Virus record (IMG/VR): IMGVR_UViG_3300020169_001518
Span: 1-57,709 of that record
Source of the DNA: a virus
DNA: 57,709 nucleotides
Strand: one strand, 5' to 3'
This document shows, in pieces, positions 16,147 to 25,124 of this stretch (its first letter is position 1; every line of letters begins with the position of its first letter). The translations under genes and the position numbers were made by a program. Under the pieces are notes generated by a model that was given only the letters and a program-made list of their open reading frames with translations, ran no database searches and was not told where the DNA came from.

Positions 16147-16763
16147 ATTCGACTTATATATTTATTAACTTCATCTTCATCAGCATCATCAAGCCCTAAT
16201 TCTTTTAATCGTTGTAAATGATAATCATCTACTTCCCACTCAACTTTATCTGTTGTTTTATATTGTTCAGTTTGTGTTTCAAGTTGTTTAATATCTTGTT
16301 TATTAAATATATCTCCAACTTGTAAAAAATAATGGTTGTAACATAGTAATTGAACATTATCTAAACTATAATTGTTACTATTTTTATCTTTAAAATGTAA
16401 TAATAAAGGTGTTTTATAATCTAATACTCTTTTTTCATTAAATTTGCATACATTACATTCTTCTAATAAATATCCTTGTTCTATTAAAGCATATTTAAGT
16501 TTATTTGGGTTAAATGAAGATGCAGCTATTCTACCTTCAATTATTTCTAACATATGAGGCATTTTTTTAGGGCCTCTTAAAAATTTAGGTATGCCTTTAC
16601 CTTGTTGGTTTTTATGACTTTCAAATAATTCATACATTTTAGCATATTTTTTATAATGCTGGTATGAAACGTGTAAGTACCTAGCTGCAGCCATATTAGA
16701 TAATGTCTTACCTTGAGCCGCAACTATTTGTTCCTTACTTAAGAATTTCTTCTTATTTCCCAT
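16143..16763 (-). CDS. HNH-like protein with helix-turn-helix segment
   Basis: 206 aa. N-terminal AAARYLHVSYQHYKKYAKMY resembles a helix-turn-helix. The centre has CNVCKFNEKRV, LLLHFKDKNSNNYSLDNVQLLCYNHYF, an HNH pattern with one CxxC pair and a late C-x2-H. Free-standing phage HNH proteins are often homing endonucleases or DNA-processing nucleases. The acidic C-terminus is not part of that fold. Overlaps the upstream gene by 11 nt. Confidence 0.65.
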   Translation of the reverse strand: MGNKKKFLSKEQIVAAQGKTLSNMAAARYLHVSYQHYKKYAKMYELFESHKNQQGKGIPKFLRGPKKMPHMLEIIEGRIAASSFNPNKLKYALIEQGYLLEECNVCKFNEKRVLDYKTPLLLHFKDKNSNNYSLDNVQLLCYNHYFLQVGDIFNKQDIKQLETQTEQYKTTDKVEWEVDDYHLQRLKELGLDDADEDEVNKYISRI

Positions 16764-17106
16764 TTGAGTCTTTAATTACAACAGGACCGTGTAAATTTCT
16801 TTCACTATCCATATCTTGCATTTCAGCTTTACTAGTTTTAGGTAAATCTTTTAATGCTTTTTCATTATGTTGATATGATTTATATTGTTCATCATCCATA
16901 ATTACAGTTTCAACCCAGGTATGATCGCCTTCACCCATTAAGACAGGTATACCGTGTTTCATACCTTCACCTTTACCATTTTCAGAACACGTTACACAAA
17001 AATTATAACCATATTGTGTTAACCTTAATTCTGGCATTTCACTTCCACAAGACCTGCAATCAATCATTTTGTATTTCATAGTTTGTTTTTTTTCTAATGT
17101 GAGCAT
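16753..17106 (-). CDS. Zinc-ribbon protein (DksA-like finger)
   Basis: 117 aa. CRSCGSEMPELRLTQYGYNFCVTCS gives a C4 zinc ribbon near the N-terminus, like the finger of DksA/TraR proteins. The remainder is acidic with no DksA coiled coil, so transcription function is not established. An alternative ATG at codon 10 exists. Confidence 0.62.
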   Translation of the reverse strand: MLTLEKKQTMKYKMIDCRSCGSEMPELRLTQYGYNFCVTCSENGKGEGMKHGIPVLMGEGDHTWVETVIMDDEQYKSYQHNEKALKDLPKTSKAEMQDMDSERNLHGPVVIKDSNGK

Positions 17107-17135
17107 AAATATATTAATTTTTATTTTCTGTTATA

Positions 17136-17546
17136 TTATTTAAAATTATATTCTTCTATAGTTTTTTTATAAACTTTTTGCCATTTTTTTTCTGCTGCAA
17201 CTACACAATCAGTTTGAATTACTTTTTCTCCCCATTCATCTATTCTATATAATTCATTATCATAGAATCTAACATAAACCTTTACATCTTCCCCATTATC
17301 TCTAATTAATTTATTAATTTTAGGGGATAATACTTTACAAGAATGTCCTATTTGGTATTTGTAATCATTCATTCTTCTATAAAAATCAATAGATTGACCT
17401 ACCTTTATAACTTTATTTTTTAATACTAGAAAATAAACGGCTTTTCTTTTTCTTTTTGTACCTCTTATCCAATGATCCATCCTAAGTTTATTAGGGTTTT
17501 CATGAGCGTACATGCGATTAATTAATTTAAAACTTTTATGTATCAT
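17136..17546 (-). CDS. GIY-YIG/T5orf172-like nuclease domain protein
   Basis: 136 aa. AVYFLVLKNKVIKVGQSIDFYRRMNDYK fits the GIY-YIG pattern (YFL..., K-VGQS, RR) of the T5orf172 subgroup. It may act as a nuclease or a host-takeover factor. Its start overlaps the ligase stop. Confidence 0.62.
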   Translation of the reverse strand: MIHKSFKLINRMYAHENPNKLRMDHWIRGTKRKRKAVYFLVLKNKVIKVGQSIDFYRRMNDYKYQIGHSCKVLSPKINKLIRDNGEDVKVYVRFYDNELYRIDEWGEKVIQTDCVVAAEKKWQKVYKKTIEEYNFK

Positions 17547-18826
17547 ACTTCTCTTTTTTCTCCGTGAACAACTTTTACTGTTGGAAATCTTAAACTGATT
17601 CCACCTTTATCATTTTTAGTTTCTTCAAAGTATTGTACTGTAATAGTTTTACCTACAATTGAACCATCCATATATTGTAAACGTTGTTCTTGACTCCAAC
17701 CACTACCAACTTTTACTCTATGGCCTTTATGTTCAATCCATACTTGAGCTAACATTTTAATTGTTTCTGATTTGCCATTTCTAACTACTTCGTGATTATC
17801 ATTATCATAATCAACCACAACATACTCAGCATCATGGAATTTCTTTACTTTAAGTAAATTTTTAGTACGTTTGCCTTCATAACCAACATCTTTACGTATC
17901 ATAAATCCTTCCCATTTTTTATCAGTTGCCATTTGACCCCACATATCAAAATGTCTACCATCTGTTATCTGGAATTGTTCTGTATAACGTAGAATATCAG
18001 TTGTAATAAATCTACCTGTTAGGAATCCTCTTAATGCACCTAATCTTTCACTTAGTTTAGGACCACCTTTATGATTATCAAAGTGAGGTTTATGAATCAT
18101 ATCAAATATCATATAAGCTGGGTTTTCAATTTGATGGTCTTTACGTCTTAATTGTTTCATTATGCCTTGAAAATCTTCATCTCCATTTTCATCAATTAAA
18201 CAAATTTCACCATCAAACACAGTATTAATAATACCTGTTGCTTCAATAGCTTCTTTTACTTTATTTAATGTAGTTAATTCTTTACCCATTCTAGAATAAA
18301 GTGTACATTCACCTTCATAATTAACAACTGCTAAACATCTAATACCATCTAATTTTCTACTAGCATACCAACTATCATTCCAATCACATTTATCATCATA
18401 TTCTTTAGCTAATGCAACTTTAAATGTTGGAATTAATCCAGGTACTGCTTTATTTATTATTGAATCACCAGCCCTAATACCTAAATCTTTATCTATAATT
18501 TTATAAATAATAGGGTCATGTTTAAATTTAGCAAAACCATTTACTAAAGCTATAGCATCATGTCCTGTTACTTCTCTACTAGTTAATTTATCTAATAGTT
18601 CATATAATGCTAAATCTGAAGATTCATCAATTATATCTTGTTTTTTAATACAAGTTTTACTTGTAACATAGTATTGTTTAAATGGGTTATAAGTGTATTC
18701 TAGTAATCTATGAATGTCACTACTTGCATTTTTAATAATTTCAATTTTTTCAGTGGCACTACTAGTAGCACGCATTTCTTCTATAAATTTAAAGTATTCT
18801 AACATTTTATTTAGTTTTTCTTTCAT
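17543..18826 (-). CDS. ATP-dependent DNA ligase
   Basis: 427 aa. The adenylated lysine is in motif I, YASRKLDGIRCLAVV (K-x-DG), at about residue 158. Motif III is FDGEICLIDENG, motif IV EGFMIRK and motif V NLLKVKKFHDAEY. The C-terminal OB domain follows (KVKVGSGW-like HRVKVGSGWSQEQR). It seals nicks during replication and repair using ATP. The 150-residue N-terminal part is the DNA-binding domain common in T4-like ligases. Confidence 0.88.
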   Translation of the reverse strand: MKEKLNKMLEYFKFIEEMRATSSATEKIEIIKNASSDIHRLLEYTYNPFKQYYVTSKTCIKKQDIIDESSDLALYELLDKLTSREVTGHDAIALVNGFAKFKHDPIIYKIIDKDLGIRAGDSIINKAVPGLIPTFKVALAKEYDDKCDWNDSWYASRKLDGIRCLAVVNYEGECTLYSRMGKELTTLNKVKEAIEATGIINTVFDGEICLIDENGDEDFQGIMKQLRRKDHQIENPAYMIFDMIHKPHFDNHKGGPKLSERLGALRGFLTGRFITTDILRYTEQFQITDGRHFDMWGQMATDKKWEGFMIRKDVGYEGKRTKNLLKVKKFHDAEYVVVDYDNDNHEVVRNGKSETIKMLAQVWIEHKGHRVKVGSGWSQEQRLQYMDGSIVGKTITVQYFEETKNDKGGISLRFPTVKVVHGEKREV

Positions 18827-18835
18827 ATTTCTTTA

Positions 18836-19033
18836 TTATTCAACAATTTCTACTTCAGCCCATGCTGCTAAATGAACTACTTCATTATTATTATTAGTAC
18901 AGTAACTATACATTCCATCTACATGGCTAAAATTTAATACTTCTTGCTCCTCAATAATTGGAGCAGCGGGAGGTATTTTAATATCTCCCACTACTCTAAT
19001 TTTACTATTTCTAGGTACATCGTATAACTTCAT
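18836..19033 (-). CDS. Hypothetical protein, 65 aa
   Basis: A small beta-rich protein (SKIRVVGDIKIPPAAPII). It sits between two ORFs with 1-10 nt spacing. Not recognised. Confidence 0.62.
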   Translation of the reverse strand: MKLYDVPRNSKIRVVGDIKIPPAAPIIEEQEVLNFSHVDGMYSYCTNNNNEVVHLAAWAEVEIVE

Positions 19034-19034
19034 A

Positions 19035-19778
19035 TTATTTAGTTTTTTGGTTATTAAATCTTTCCATTAATGCTTCAGTAGTTTCAACTACAGCATCATA
19101 CTTTTTATGTAATCTTTCTTTTTCCATTTCATCACCATAACCTAAAGTAAAACTAACTTCACTACCCGATTCAAATTTAACTTTAACAATTGGAAATGAA
19201 GAATAAGATCTTCTATAATAATCTGTACCTACAACAACCTCAGCTTTAGGATATAATTCCTCATATTTAGCAACTATAATATCTAAGGCAATTGCTTGTT
19301 TTTTAGTATGTGCTAATTCATTTATTTTACGCTCATTGTGTTCTTTAAATTTAGTATATAATGAACTTGGAATATAATATCTATACTGCTCAGTAATACT
19401 AGTACACATTAATTTATTACCATCTCTACTTACACTAGCCTTATATTTTTTCATTTCACCTTCATGAATACAATTAGTAATTAAATGAACATTACCTACA
19501 GCATTCATATAAGTAACTTCTTTAGTAAAATTTGTATTATTATATGAATAACCAAATTCTCTTTCTTGAGTTACTTCAAAAACTTCAAAATTACATTTAT
19601 AATCTCTATTTTGAACAAAACCTGCTCTATCTAACATTAACGCTATTGTGTTAACCTCATCTTGAGCTTCAACTGCTCTTTTAGCTTGTTTTTCAATCCA
19701 AGTAGCAACTTCTTGCTCTTGCTTAGTTGTTAATAATACTCCTTGAAATAAATCTAATTGTGAATTTGAATTTGACAT
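19035..19778 (-). CDS. Hypothetical protein with N-terminal QLDLF clamp motif, 247 aa
   Basis: The N-terminus is MSNSNSQLDLFQG; QLDLF equals the bacterial sliding-clamp binding consensus QL(S/D)LF. The rest is alpha/beta with no recognised domain. It is the first gene after the promoter at 19818-19847, with the AAAGGTT-ATG leader. A clamp-tethered factor in replication, repair or host takeover is an inference from the motif alone. Confidence 0.65.
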   Translation of the reverse strand: MSNSNSQLDLFQGVLLTTKQEQEVATWIEKQAKRAVEAQDEVNTIALMLDRAGFVQNRDYKCNFEVFEVTQEREFGYSYNNTNFTKEVTYMNAVGNVHLITNCIHEGEMKKYKASVSRDGNKLMCTSITEQYRYYIPSSLYTKFKEHNERKINELAHTKKQAIALDIIVAKYEELYPKAEVVVGTDYYRRSYSSFPIVKVKFESGSEVSFTLGYGDEMEKERLHKKYDAVVETTEALMERFNNQKTK

Positions 19779-19817
19779 AACCTTTATTTTTATGTTGACT
19801 TAATTATCAACAGTATA

Positions 19818-19847
19818 AATATACGACCTTTTTATGCGGTAGCCAAA
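19818..19847 (-). promoter_or_regulatory. Promoter TTTGG-N17-CGTATATT
   Basis: Minus-strand TTTGG (19847-19843) and CGTATATT (19825-19818). The CACGG extension is absent here. A direct repeat CCGCATAAAAA, rather than a hairpin, occupies the terminator position. Drives the QLDLF gene and probably the ligase operon. Confidence 0.72.
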
Positions 19848-19864
19848 TTTTTATGCGGGAGTCT

Positions 19865-20695
19865 TTAAAGTACTGCGCGGCCTTTCATTTTTTCCCAGTC
19901 TCTATTATTCCTAACTGCATCGTTAGTCATTTGAGCTGCTTTTAAAACATGATTAAGTGAGCCTTTTTCTTTAGACATTTGAATAATTGCTGCTAAATCT
20001 TTAGGAAAACAATGACCTCCATAACCAAAATCACCATCTGGTCCTGGAACTCCCCAATGTGAATCTCCTAATCTTGGATCTAATGTAGCCATTTCAATTA
20101 TTTTATCATAATCTAATTCTAATTCTTCACATAATTTATAGATCTCATTAGCAAATGATACCTTAGTCGCTAAAAATGTATTTGTAACATATTTTACTAA
20201 CTCAGCACTTTTAGCATCAGTTTTAATTATTCTAGGGGTTTTTCTAAATACTGCTGAGAATATTTGTTTAATTTTAGTTGTTGATTTTAATGAACCACCT
20301 AATAATAATCTACTTTGATTTTCAAAATCATCAACAGCATTTGCTTCAGTTAAAAACTCTGGATTAAATACTATGTCTATATTTTTATATTTACTATTGA
20401 ATTCATCTGTTGCCCCTGGTATTATAGTTGACTTAATTACAACTATTCTTTCAGTATCTGTATATTCATTAATTTGAGATAATACATCTTCAATAATATC
20501 TAAATTGCAACTACCATTTTGATTCATAGGTGTTGGTAAGCATACAAATACTATTTTACATCTGCTAACTGTTTCATCAAAAGTTGAATTACATAATTTA
20601 TCATTTAAATCATAAGTAAATACTTTATAATACTTACTTAATTTTTGGTAAATAGCATTACCAACAAAACCTTGTCCTATTATTCCTATATTCAT
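19865..20695 (-). CDS. UDP-sugar 6-dehydrogenase, short form
   Basis: 276 aa. Rossmann NAD site IGIIGQGFVGNAIYQKL at the N-terminus and the catalytic cysteine in GYGGHCFPKDLAAI near residue 230. NAD-dependent oxidation of a UDP-glucose or UDP/GDP-amino sugar to a uronic acid is expected. Family members are usually 420-450 aa; the C-terminal UDP-binding domain is missing. It may be inactive, or may bind its sugar differently. Confidence 0.82.
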   Translation of the reverse strand: MNIGIIGQGFVGNAIYQKLSKYYKVFTYDLNDKLCNSTFDETVSRCKIVFVCLPTPMNQNGSCNLDIIEDVLSQINEYTDTERIVVIKSTIIPGATDEFNSKYKNIDIVFNPEFLTEANAVDDFENQSRLLLGGSLKSTTKIKQIFSAVFRKTPRIIKTDAKSAELVKYVTNTFLATKVSFANEIYKLCEELELDYDKIIEMATLDPRLGDSHWGVPGPDGDFGYGGHCFPKDLAAIIQMSKEKGSLNHVLKAAQMTNDAVRNNRDWEKMKGRAVL

Positions 20696-20705
20696 AATTT
20701 TATTT

Positions 20706-21704
20706 TTATTTTTTCCAAAAGCTATATATTCCTTTATCTATTTCGTAGTTATCCCATATAAACCTATCTCTCATAGGTTGAGCTTTAGCCCATTCCCACA
20801 TTTTAGTTAATCCTTCTTTTAAATTAGTTTTGTGCTCAAAACCTAATATGTCGATTGATTTTTGAAAAGTAGGAACAGCATGTTTAACTTCATGTCTGCC
20901 TTCTAAATGTTCTACTTCACCTTTACCTACTATTTCTTGTAATACCTTAGCACATTCATTAATACTATATTCATGTATTCCACCTAAATTAATTATTTCC
21001 TTTGATGCTTTAGGTTCAAAATGTGCATTCCATAATGGTTCTATCGAATCATCAATATAACTAAATGCTCTAGTTTGTTCACCATCTCCAAATACAGTAA
21101 TTGGTTTATCATTAAGTAAATAATACATCCAAATACCTAATACATTTCTGTACTTATCCCAAATATTTTGTTTTGAACCATATACATTATGTGGTCTGAT
21201 AATAGTATAATCTAATCCATGTTGTTCGTTTGCTATCTCAATATCCATTTCACAAGCCATTTTAGCAATACCATAAGGATCTATTGGGTTTCTTCTCATA
21301 TCTTCATGAAATATACCACCTTCACCATGACCATAAACAGCCATTGTAGACGTAAATACCAATCTTTTAACGTCATTCTTTATACACTCATTAACTATGC
21401 GTGCTGTTGCTTTTAAATTGTTATCATAGTTGTAAGAACGTATAAAAGGCGATAATCCTTCAGCAGCATATGCAGCAAAATGATATACGTAATCTATTTT
21501 ATGTGCTTCAAATATATTTTCAATTGGATGGTTAACTAAATCCATTTGCCAAAATTTAACATCTGGGTGTACGTTTTCTTTATAACCACCACTTAAATCA
21601 TCTACACCTATTACTGTGTATCCAGGTTTATTTTCTATAATCCAATCTGCTAATCTACTACCTAGTAGACCTGCTACTCCTGTTATTAATATATTCTTAT
21701 TCAT
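20706..21704 (-). CDS. NAD-dependent epimerase/dehydratase
   Basis: 332 aa. N-terminal TGVAGLLGSRLADW (GxxGxxG), TSTMAVYG and the catalytic YGIAKMACE (YxxxK) identify an extended SDR. Close in form to UDP-glucose 4-epimerases and UDP-glucuronate epimerases. Downstream of the glycosyltransferases and just before the dehydrogenase, it would supply a nucleotide sugar for the island. Confidence 0.87.
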   Translation of the reverse strand: MNKNILITGVAGLLGSRLADWIIENKPGYTVIGVDDLSGGYKENVHPDVKFWQMDLVNHPIENIFEAHKIDYVYHFAAYAAEGLSPFIRSYNYDNNLKATARIVNECIKNDVKRLVFTSTMAVYGHGEGGIFHEDMRRNPIDPYGIAKMACEMDIEIANEQHGLDYTIIRPHNVYGSKQNIWDKYRNVLGIWMYYLLNDKPITVFGDGEQTRAFSYIDDSIEPLWNAHFEPKASKEIINLGGIHEYSINECAKVLQEIVGKGEVEHLEGRHEVKHAVPTFQKSIDILGFEHKTNLKEGLTKMWEWAKAQPMRDRFIWDNYEIDKGIYSFWKK

Positions 21705-22491
21705 ATTTTATTCCTTTAATTGTTTGTCCGTTTTTTGGATTATGTGATAAATTATTAAATAATTGTGGTGACATACCCCATTTATACATAAATAATTGAG
21801 CTGCTGGTTGTTCAGTTGATTTAAACATTTCACCTTCTTTACCATTTTTAGTAGCTGTACTCCCAAAATGATATAAACACGCTTCATGTGTTCTTTTAAA
21901 AACTATTCCGTTTAAATCTAATTTTAAAAAGAAATCCCAATCACATATAAAAGGTGATTTATAGAGAGTATCAAATCCACCTACAATCATATAATCTTTT
22001 TTATACATTGCAAATGGAAATATACCTCCATCATCTGTTAAGTGATTTTGCTTTATAGTCATTTCATGTTCAATAAACTCTTTATAATCAAATTCCTCAG
22101 GTGTACGGCCAAAATCTTTAACTTGAAAATTAAATATACCTGGTCCTGTTGGTTCAATTTGATTTAATGTCCATACTTCTCCTTGTGGTACTTTAGAAGC
22201 TACTATATCCCATTTAGTACAAAATACATTATCATCATTTACAATAACTATTTTTTCGTTAGTAGCATTCATTACAGCTAAATTAAGGGCTGATTGCATA
22301 CCTTGATTTAAACCTAAATCTAATACTTTTATATTATCCTTATACTTATCTAATACTTCTTTACTTTCTTCAATAAAACCATCTACTGCAACAATAATTT
22401 CGTTATCATTCCATTGTTGTTCAATGGCAGATTTAAGACATAGGTCTAAATATTTTGGGTTTCTGTATGTTGGTATAATTAAACTTATCAT
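21697..22491 (-). CDS. GT2 family glycosyltransferase
   Basis: 264 aa. Classical GT2 start MISLIIPTYRNPKYLDLCL, then VNDDNVFCTKWDI (DxD-like) and the base region PFICDWDFFLKLDL. Overlaps the upstream glycosyltransferase by 4 nt and the epimerase by 8 nt. Acceptor unknown. Confidence 0.85.
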   Translation of the reverse strand: MISLIIPTYRNPKYLDLCLKSAIEQQWNDNEIIVAVDGFIEESKEVLDKYKDNIKVLDLGLNQGMQSALNLAVMNATNEKIVIVNDDNVFCTKWDIVASKVPQGEVWTLNQIEPTGPGIFNFQVKDFGRTPEEFDYKEFIEHEMTIKQNHLTDDGGIFPFAMYKKDYMIVGGFDTLYKSPFICDWDFFLKLDLNGIVFKRTHEACLYHFGSTATKNGKEGEMFKSTEQPAAQLFMYKWGMSPQLFNNLSHNPKNGQTIKGIKYE

Positions 22492-23219
22492 ATTTTATTC
22501 CAATCTGTTAATGGTGATAACCAAGCTGATTCACAATGTGTTGAATAACCAGGAATTGAACTCATAACACCTATTTTCTTTGTTTGAATTAATTCTTGAA
22601 AAAATCCATATGAATCTGTTATTCTATTTTGAGCATATTTACTTAATAAATCTTTATCTAATTTTAATCTTTCACAAGTAGAAGCAAATGACATAACTGT
22701 ACTATTTGTTAGTTTCCAATGTACGGACTTTGTTTTAATTAACCTAGTAACTTCACCTTTTTGTTCAATATGCTTATTTCCACCATTTACAGCATTAATA
22801 TATTTATCTGGGTGATCATATAGTGTTATGTAAGATTGAGGGTATGTTGATAATCCTTCTTTAATTAATTTAAGTGAATTAGGTTTATGTAAAAAATCAT
22901 CTTCTAAAAGATAAATAATATCATCATCTTGGTTTTCATTTAAAGCTAAATTTAAAGCATCTAAAAATGTTTTTGAACCAGTACCATTTTTTACTTCAAC
23001 TAATTTTAAACCTTTATCTAAAACAAACTGTTTTGTTTCACTATTTAAAGTATCTCCTATAATTGTTATATTATCAACCCCAAATTCCTTAATACAATTT
23101 TCTAAACAGTGTTGTTTAGTAGCATTTTGTATTTTTTTCTTAGACATACCTGCTTCAAAATTAGATAGTCTATAATATACACTAACTTTTTGGTCTATCA
23201 ATTCATCAAATAAACTCAT
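22488..23219 (-). CDS. GT-A glycosyltransferase-like protein
   Basis: 243 aa from the ATG at 23219; an upstream in-frame TTG (23237) is possible. FDELIDQKVSVYYRLSNFE, then VDNITIIGDTL and the metal site IYLLEDDFLHKPNSL (EDD). Similar to a GT2-like family found in T4-like marine phages. Operon member. Confidence 0.75.
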   Translation of the reverse strand: MSLFDELIDQKVSVYYRLSNFEAGMSKKKIQNATKQHCLENCIKEFGVDNITIIGDTLNSETKQFVLDKGLKLVEVKNGTGSKTFLDALNLALNENQDDDIIYLLEDDFLHKPNSLKLIKEGLSTYPQSYITLYDHPDKYINAVNGGNKHIEQKGEVTRLIKTKSVHWKLTNSTVMSFASTCERLKLDKDLLSKYAQNRITDSYGFFQELIQTKKIGVMSSIPGYSTHCESAWLSPLTDWNKI

Positions 23220-23223
23220 AATT

Positions 23224-24162
23224 TTATATTTTATCAAAAATTAATTCTAAATCTTTATCTACAAACACATATTTAACATTTCTAACTGTATTTGCTCTAG
23301 GTGATTTATAAGGGCAAAGTACTATAGATTCTGTTGTTTTTGCAACGGCATCACTTATACCTGCTTGATAACTTATATTAAATTCTGCCCTTGCTTTTAT
23401 ACACAATTGTTCTCTAATGGTTAATCCCATCCTTGCAAAATTATATCTTACAGGAAATATTTCATCCCATTCTGTACCTTCTAAATCAAAATCACTATAG
23501 TAATATACGGGAGTATCTTTAAATTTCCTAGCTTCTTTTAATAAGTTTTTATCATCCCACCTTCCTTTTAATTTTTCTATACGTGAAGAAAGTAATAAAC
23601 ATCCATATTTTTCTTTACCAGTTACATATTTTGCAGCATCTGCTTCTTCTTGAGTAAAATATAAAGATGGTCTGGAGTCTATTTTATTTAAATCATCTAT
23701 TGTAAAACCAAACCTAAGTAATACTTGTTCTGCAATTGGTAAATTTGAATCTGGAGCGAACCAACATCTATCATGATCAGTAAATATTTGTTTAATTTCA
23801 CCTGGGTCAAATAGATAATCTATATGAGGATTATTTTTAAATATTATATCAAAATTATCTATAGCGTTGTGGTGTTTAGAATAATTCCATCTATTTAAAA
23901 TAGGCCCTAATAGTTCTATAAACCATTTTCTAGATGGAAAAGCAACTTTTATTTTTGGGTATTTTTTCTTTAATGCTTCAGGAAGACCACTTATTACTGC
24001 CCAGTCACCAATTGAAAAATCCATTCTAGTAAAACAAAACCATCCATCATAATCTTCAGGTAATGTATTAAGCATTCCTTCTTCAATAAATGAATGAGGC
24101 CATCCTAAATGATCAGTTTCATTTTGTGATAATTTATCGTTTTCTATTATAAATTGTTTCAT
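23224..24162 (-). CDS. GT-B glycosyltransferase-like protein (GT9-like)
   Basis: 312 aa. GDWAVISGLPEALKKKYPKIKVAFPSRKW is the usual GT9 start, and YGCLLLSSRIEKLKGRW plus FNISYQAGISDAVAK matches the donor half. GT9 enzymes move heptoses or hexoses onto LPS-type cores. The exact sugar cannot be read. Confidence 0.65.
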   Translation of the reverse strand: MKQFIIENDKLSQNETDHLGWPHSFIEEGMLNTLPEDYDGWFCFTRMDFSIGDWAVISGLPEALKKKYPKIKVAFPSRKWFIELLGPILNRWNYSKHHNAIDNFDIIFKNNPHIDYLFDPGEIKQIFTDHDRCWFAPDSNLPIAEQVLLRFGFTIDDLNKIDSRPSLYFTQEEADAAKYVTGKEKYGCLLLSSRIEKLKGRWDDKNLLKEARKFKDTPVYYYSDFDLEGTEWDEIFPVRYNFARMGLTIREQLCIKARAEFNISYQAGISDAVAKTTESIVLCPYKSPRANTVRNVKYVFVDKDLELIFDKI

Positions 24163-25124
24163 TAATAGTCGTAATTAAACCTTAGTATATCTTCTCTATA
24201 TATTTCTCCTACCATATTAATCATATCGTCATCGTACATATTTTTATAATGTATTTCTGTTGATGATACGTTTTTTGTAGATAAATTATAACTATGGATT
24301 ATGTTAGTATCTCCTGTTACTTCAGCAAGATGGTAAACTGTTTCTTTAAAATTTTCAAACCTACCTACATGATCAACTAAAATCTCTTCAGTTTCATAAT
24401 CAACAATATAAGGAAATTGATACGTTGTAAAAGGCATATTCATATATCTTTTAAAACCTAAATCTTCATCATATCTGTAGATTAGCCTCCCACTAAATGG
24501 GTTTATTTGTTTTGAATTAAAAATTACTTCTACATATTCTTTAAATGAGTTTGCTATTGATCTATTATCTCTTTGACCTTGTAAAGCATTTACATTCTTT
24601 TTGTGTTGTTGTCTAACGTGATCTTCACTTAATAATAGTTGTTGTTCTATAATTTGTGGGTTGTATGGTTGTAAAAGATTAGGTGTTGGTGATTTAATTA
24701 CAAAATCATTGAAACCCCATTTAGTATATTTATAACCTGACCATAAAATATCCCATGGATTTCTAACTACAGCAAATTTATAGTAACTATTCCATTCTTT
24801 TTCTTCCCCTTCATTTTTAAACCATTCTCTTAATCTCCATGCACTATGATGACCAAAATTATTATAATGTTGAACATCACCATAAACATAATGTTTTAAA
24901 GATATACCCCCAGTTTTTGGAATATGAACATGAAATATATTTGAATTAGACTTATTTTTAGAAAATGATCTTTTTAAAGGTTGAGTTTTTAACCATGTAA
25001 GCCAATCTTCTTTTTTATTAAATATCATAGCCGTTTTGGCAAAATCTTTATTAAATTTTTCTGTTTCATCTCTTTTAAATTGAGGAAAATTAGCAGAATG
25101 ATATTGGGTAGTTTCTTCGTTCAT
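24162..25124 (-). CDS. Sulfotransferase
   Basis: 320 aa. The PAPS 5'-phosphosulfate loop is IFHVHIPKTGGISLKHYV near residue 64 and the 3'-phosphate site is FAVVRNPWDILWSGYKY near residue 120. It should sulfate a sugar with PAPS. Within the glycan operon it suggests a sulfated surface glycan, in keeping with a marine environment. A PAPS synthase is not present, so host PAPS would be used. Confidence 0.82.
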   Translation of the reverse strand: MNEETTQYHSANFPQFKRDETEKFNKDFAKTAMIFNKKEDWLTWLKTQPLKRSFSKNKSNSNIFHVHIPKTGGISLKHYVYGDVQHYNNFGHHSAWRLREWFKNEGEEKEWNSYYKFAVVRNPWDILWSGYKYTKWGFNDFVIKSPTPNLLQPYNPQIIEQQLLLSEDHVRQQHKKNVNALQGQRDNRSIANSFKEYVEVIFNSKQINPFSGRLIYRYDEDLGFKRYMNMPFTTYQFPYIVDYETEEILVDHVGRFENFKETVYHLAEVTGDTNIIHSYNLSTKNVSSTEIHYKNMYDDDMINMVGEIYREDILRFNYDY

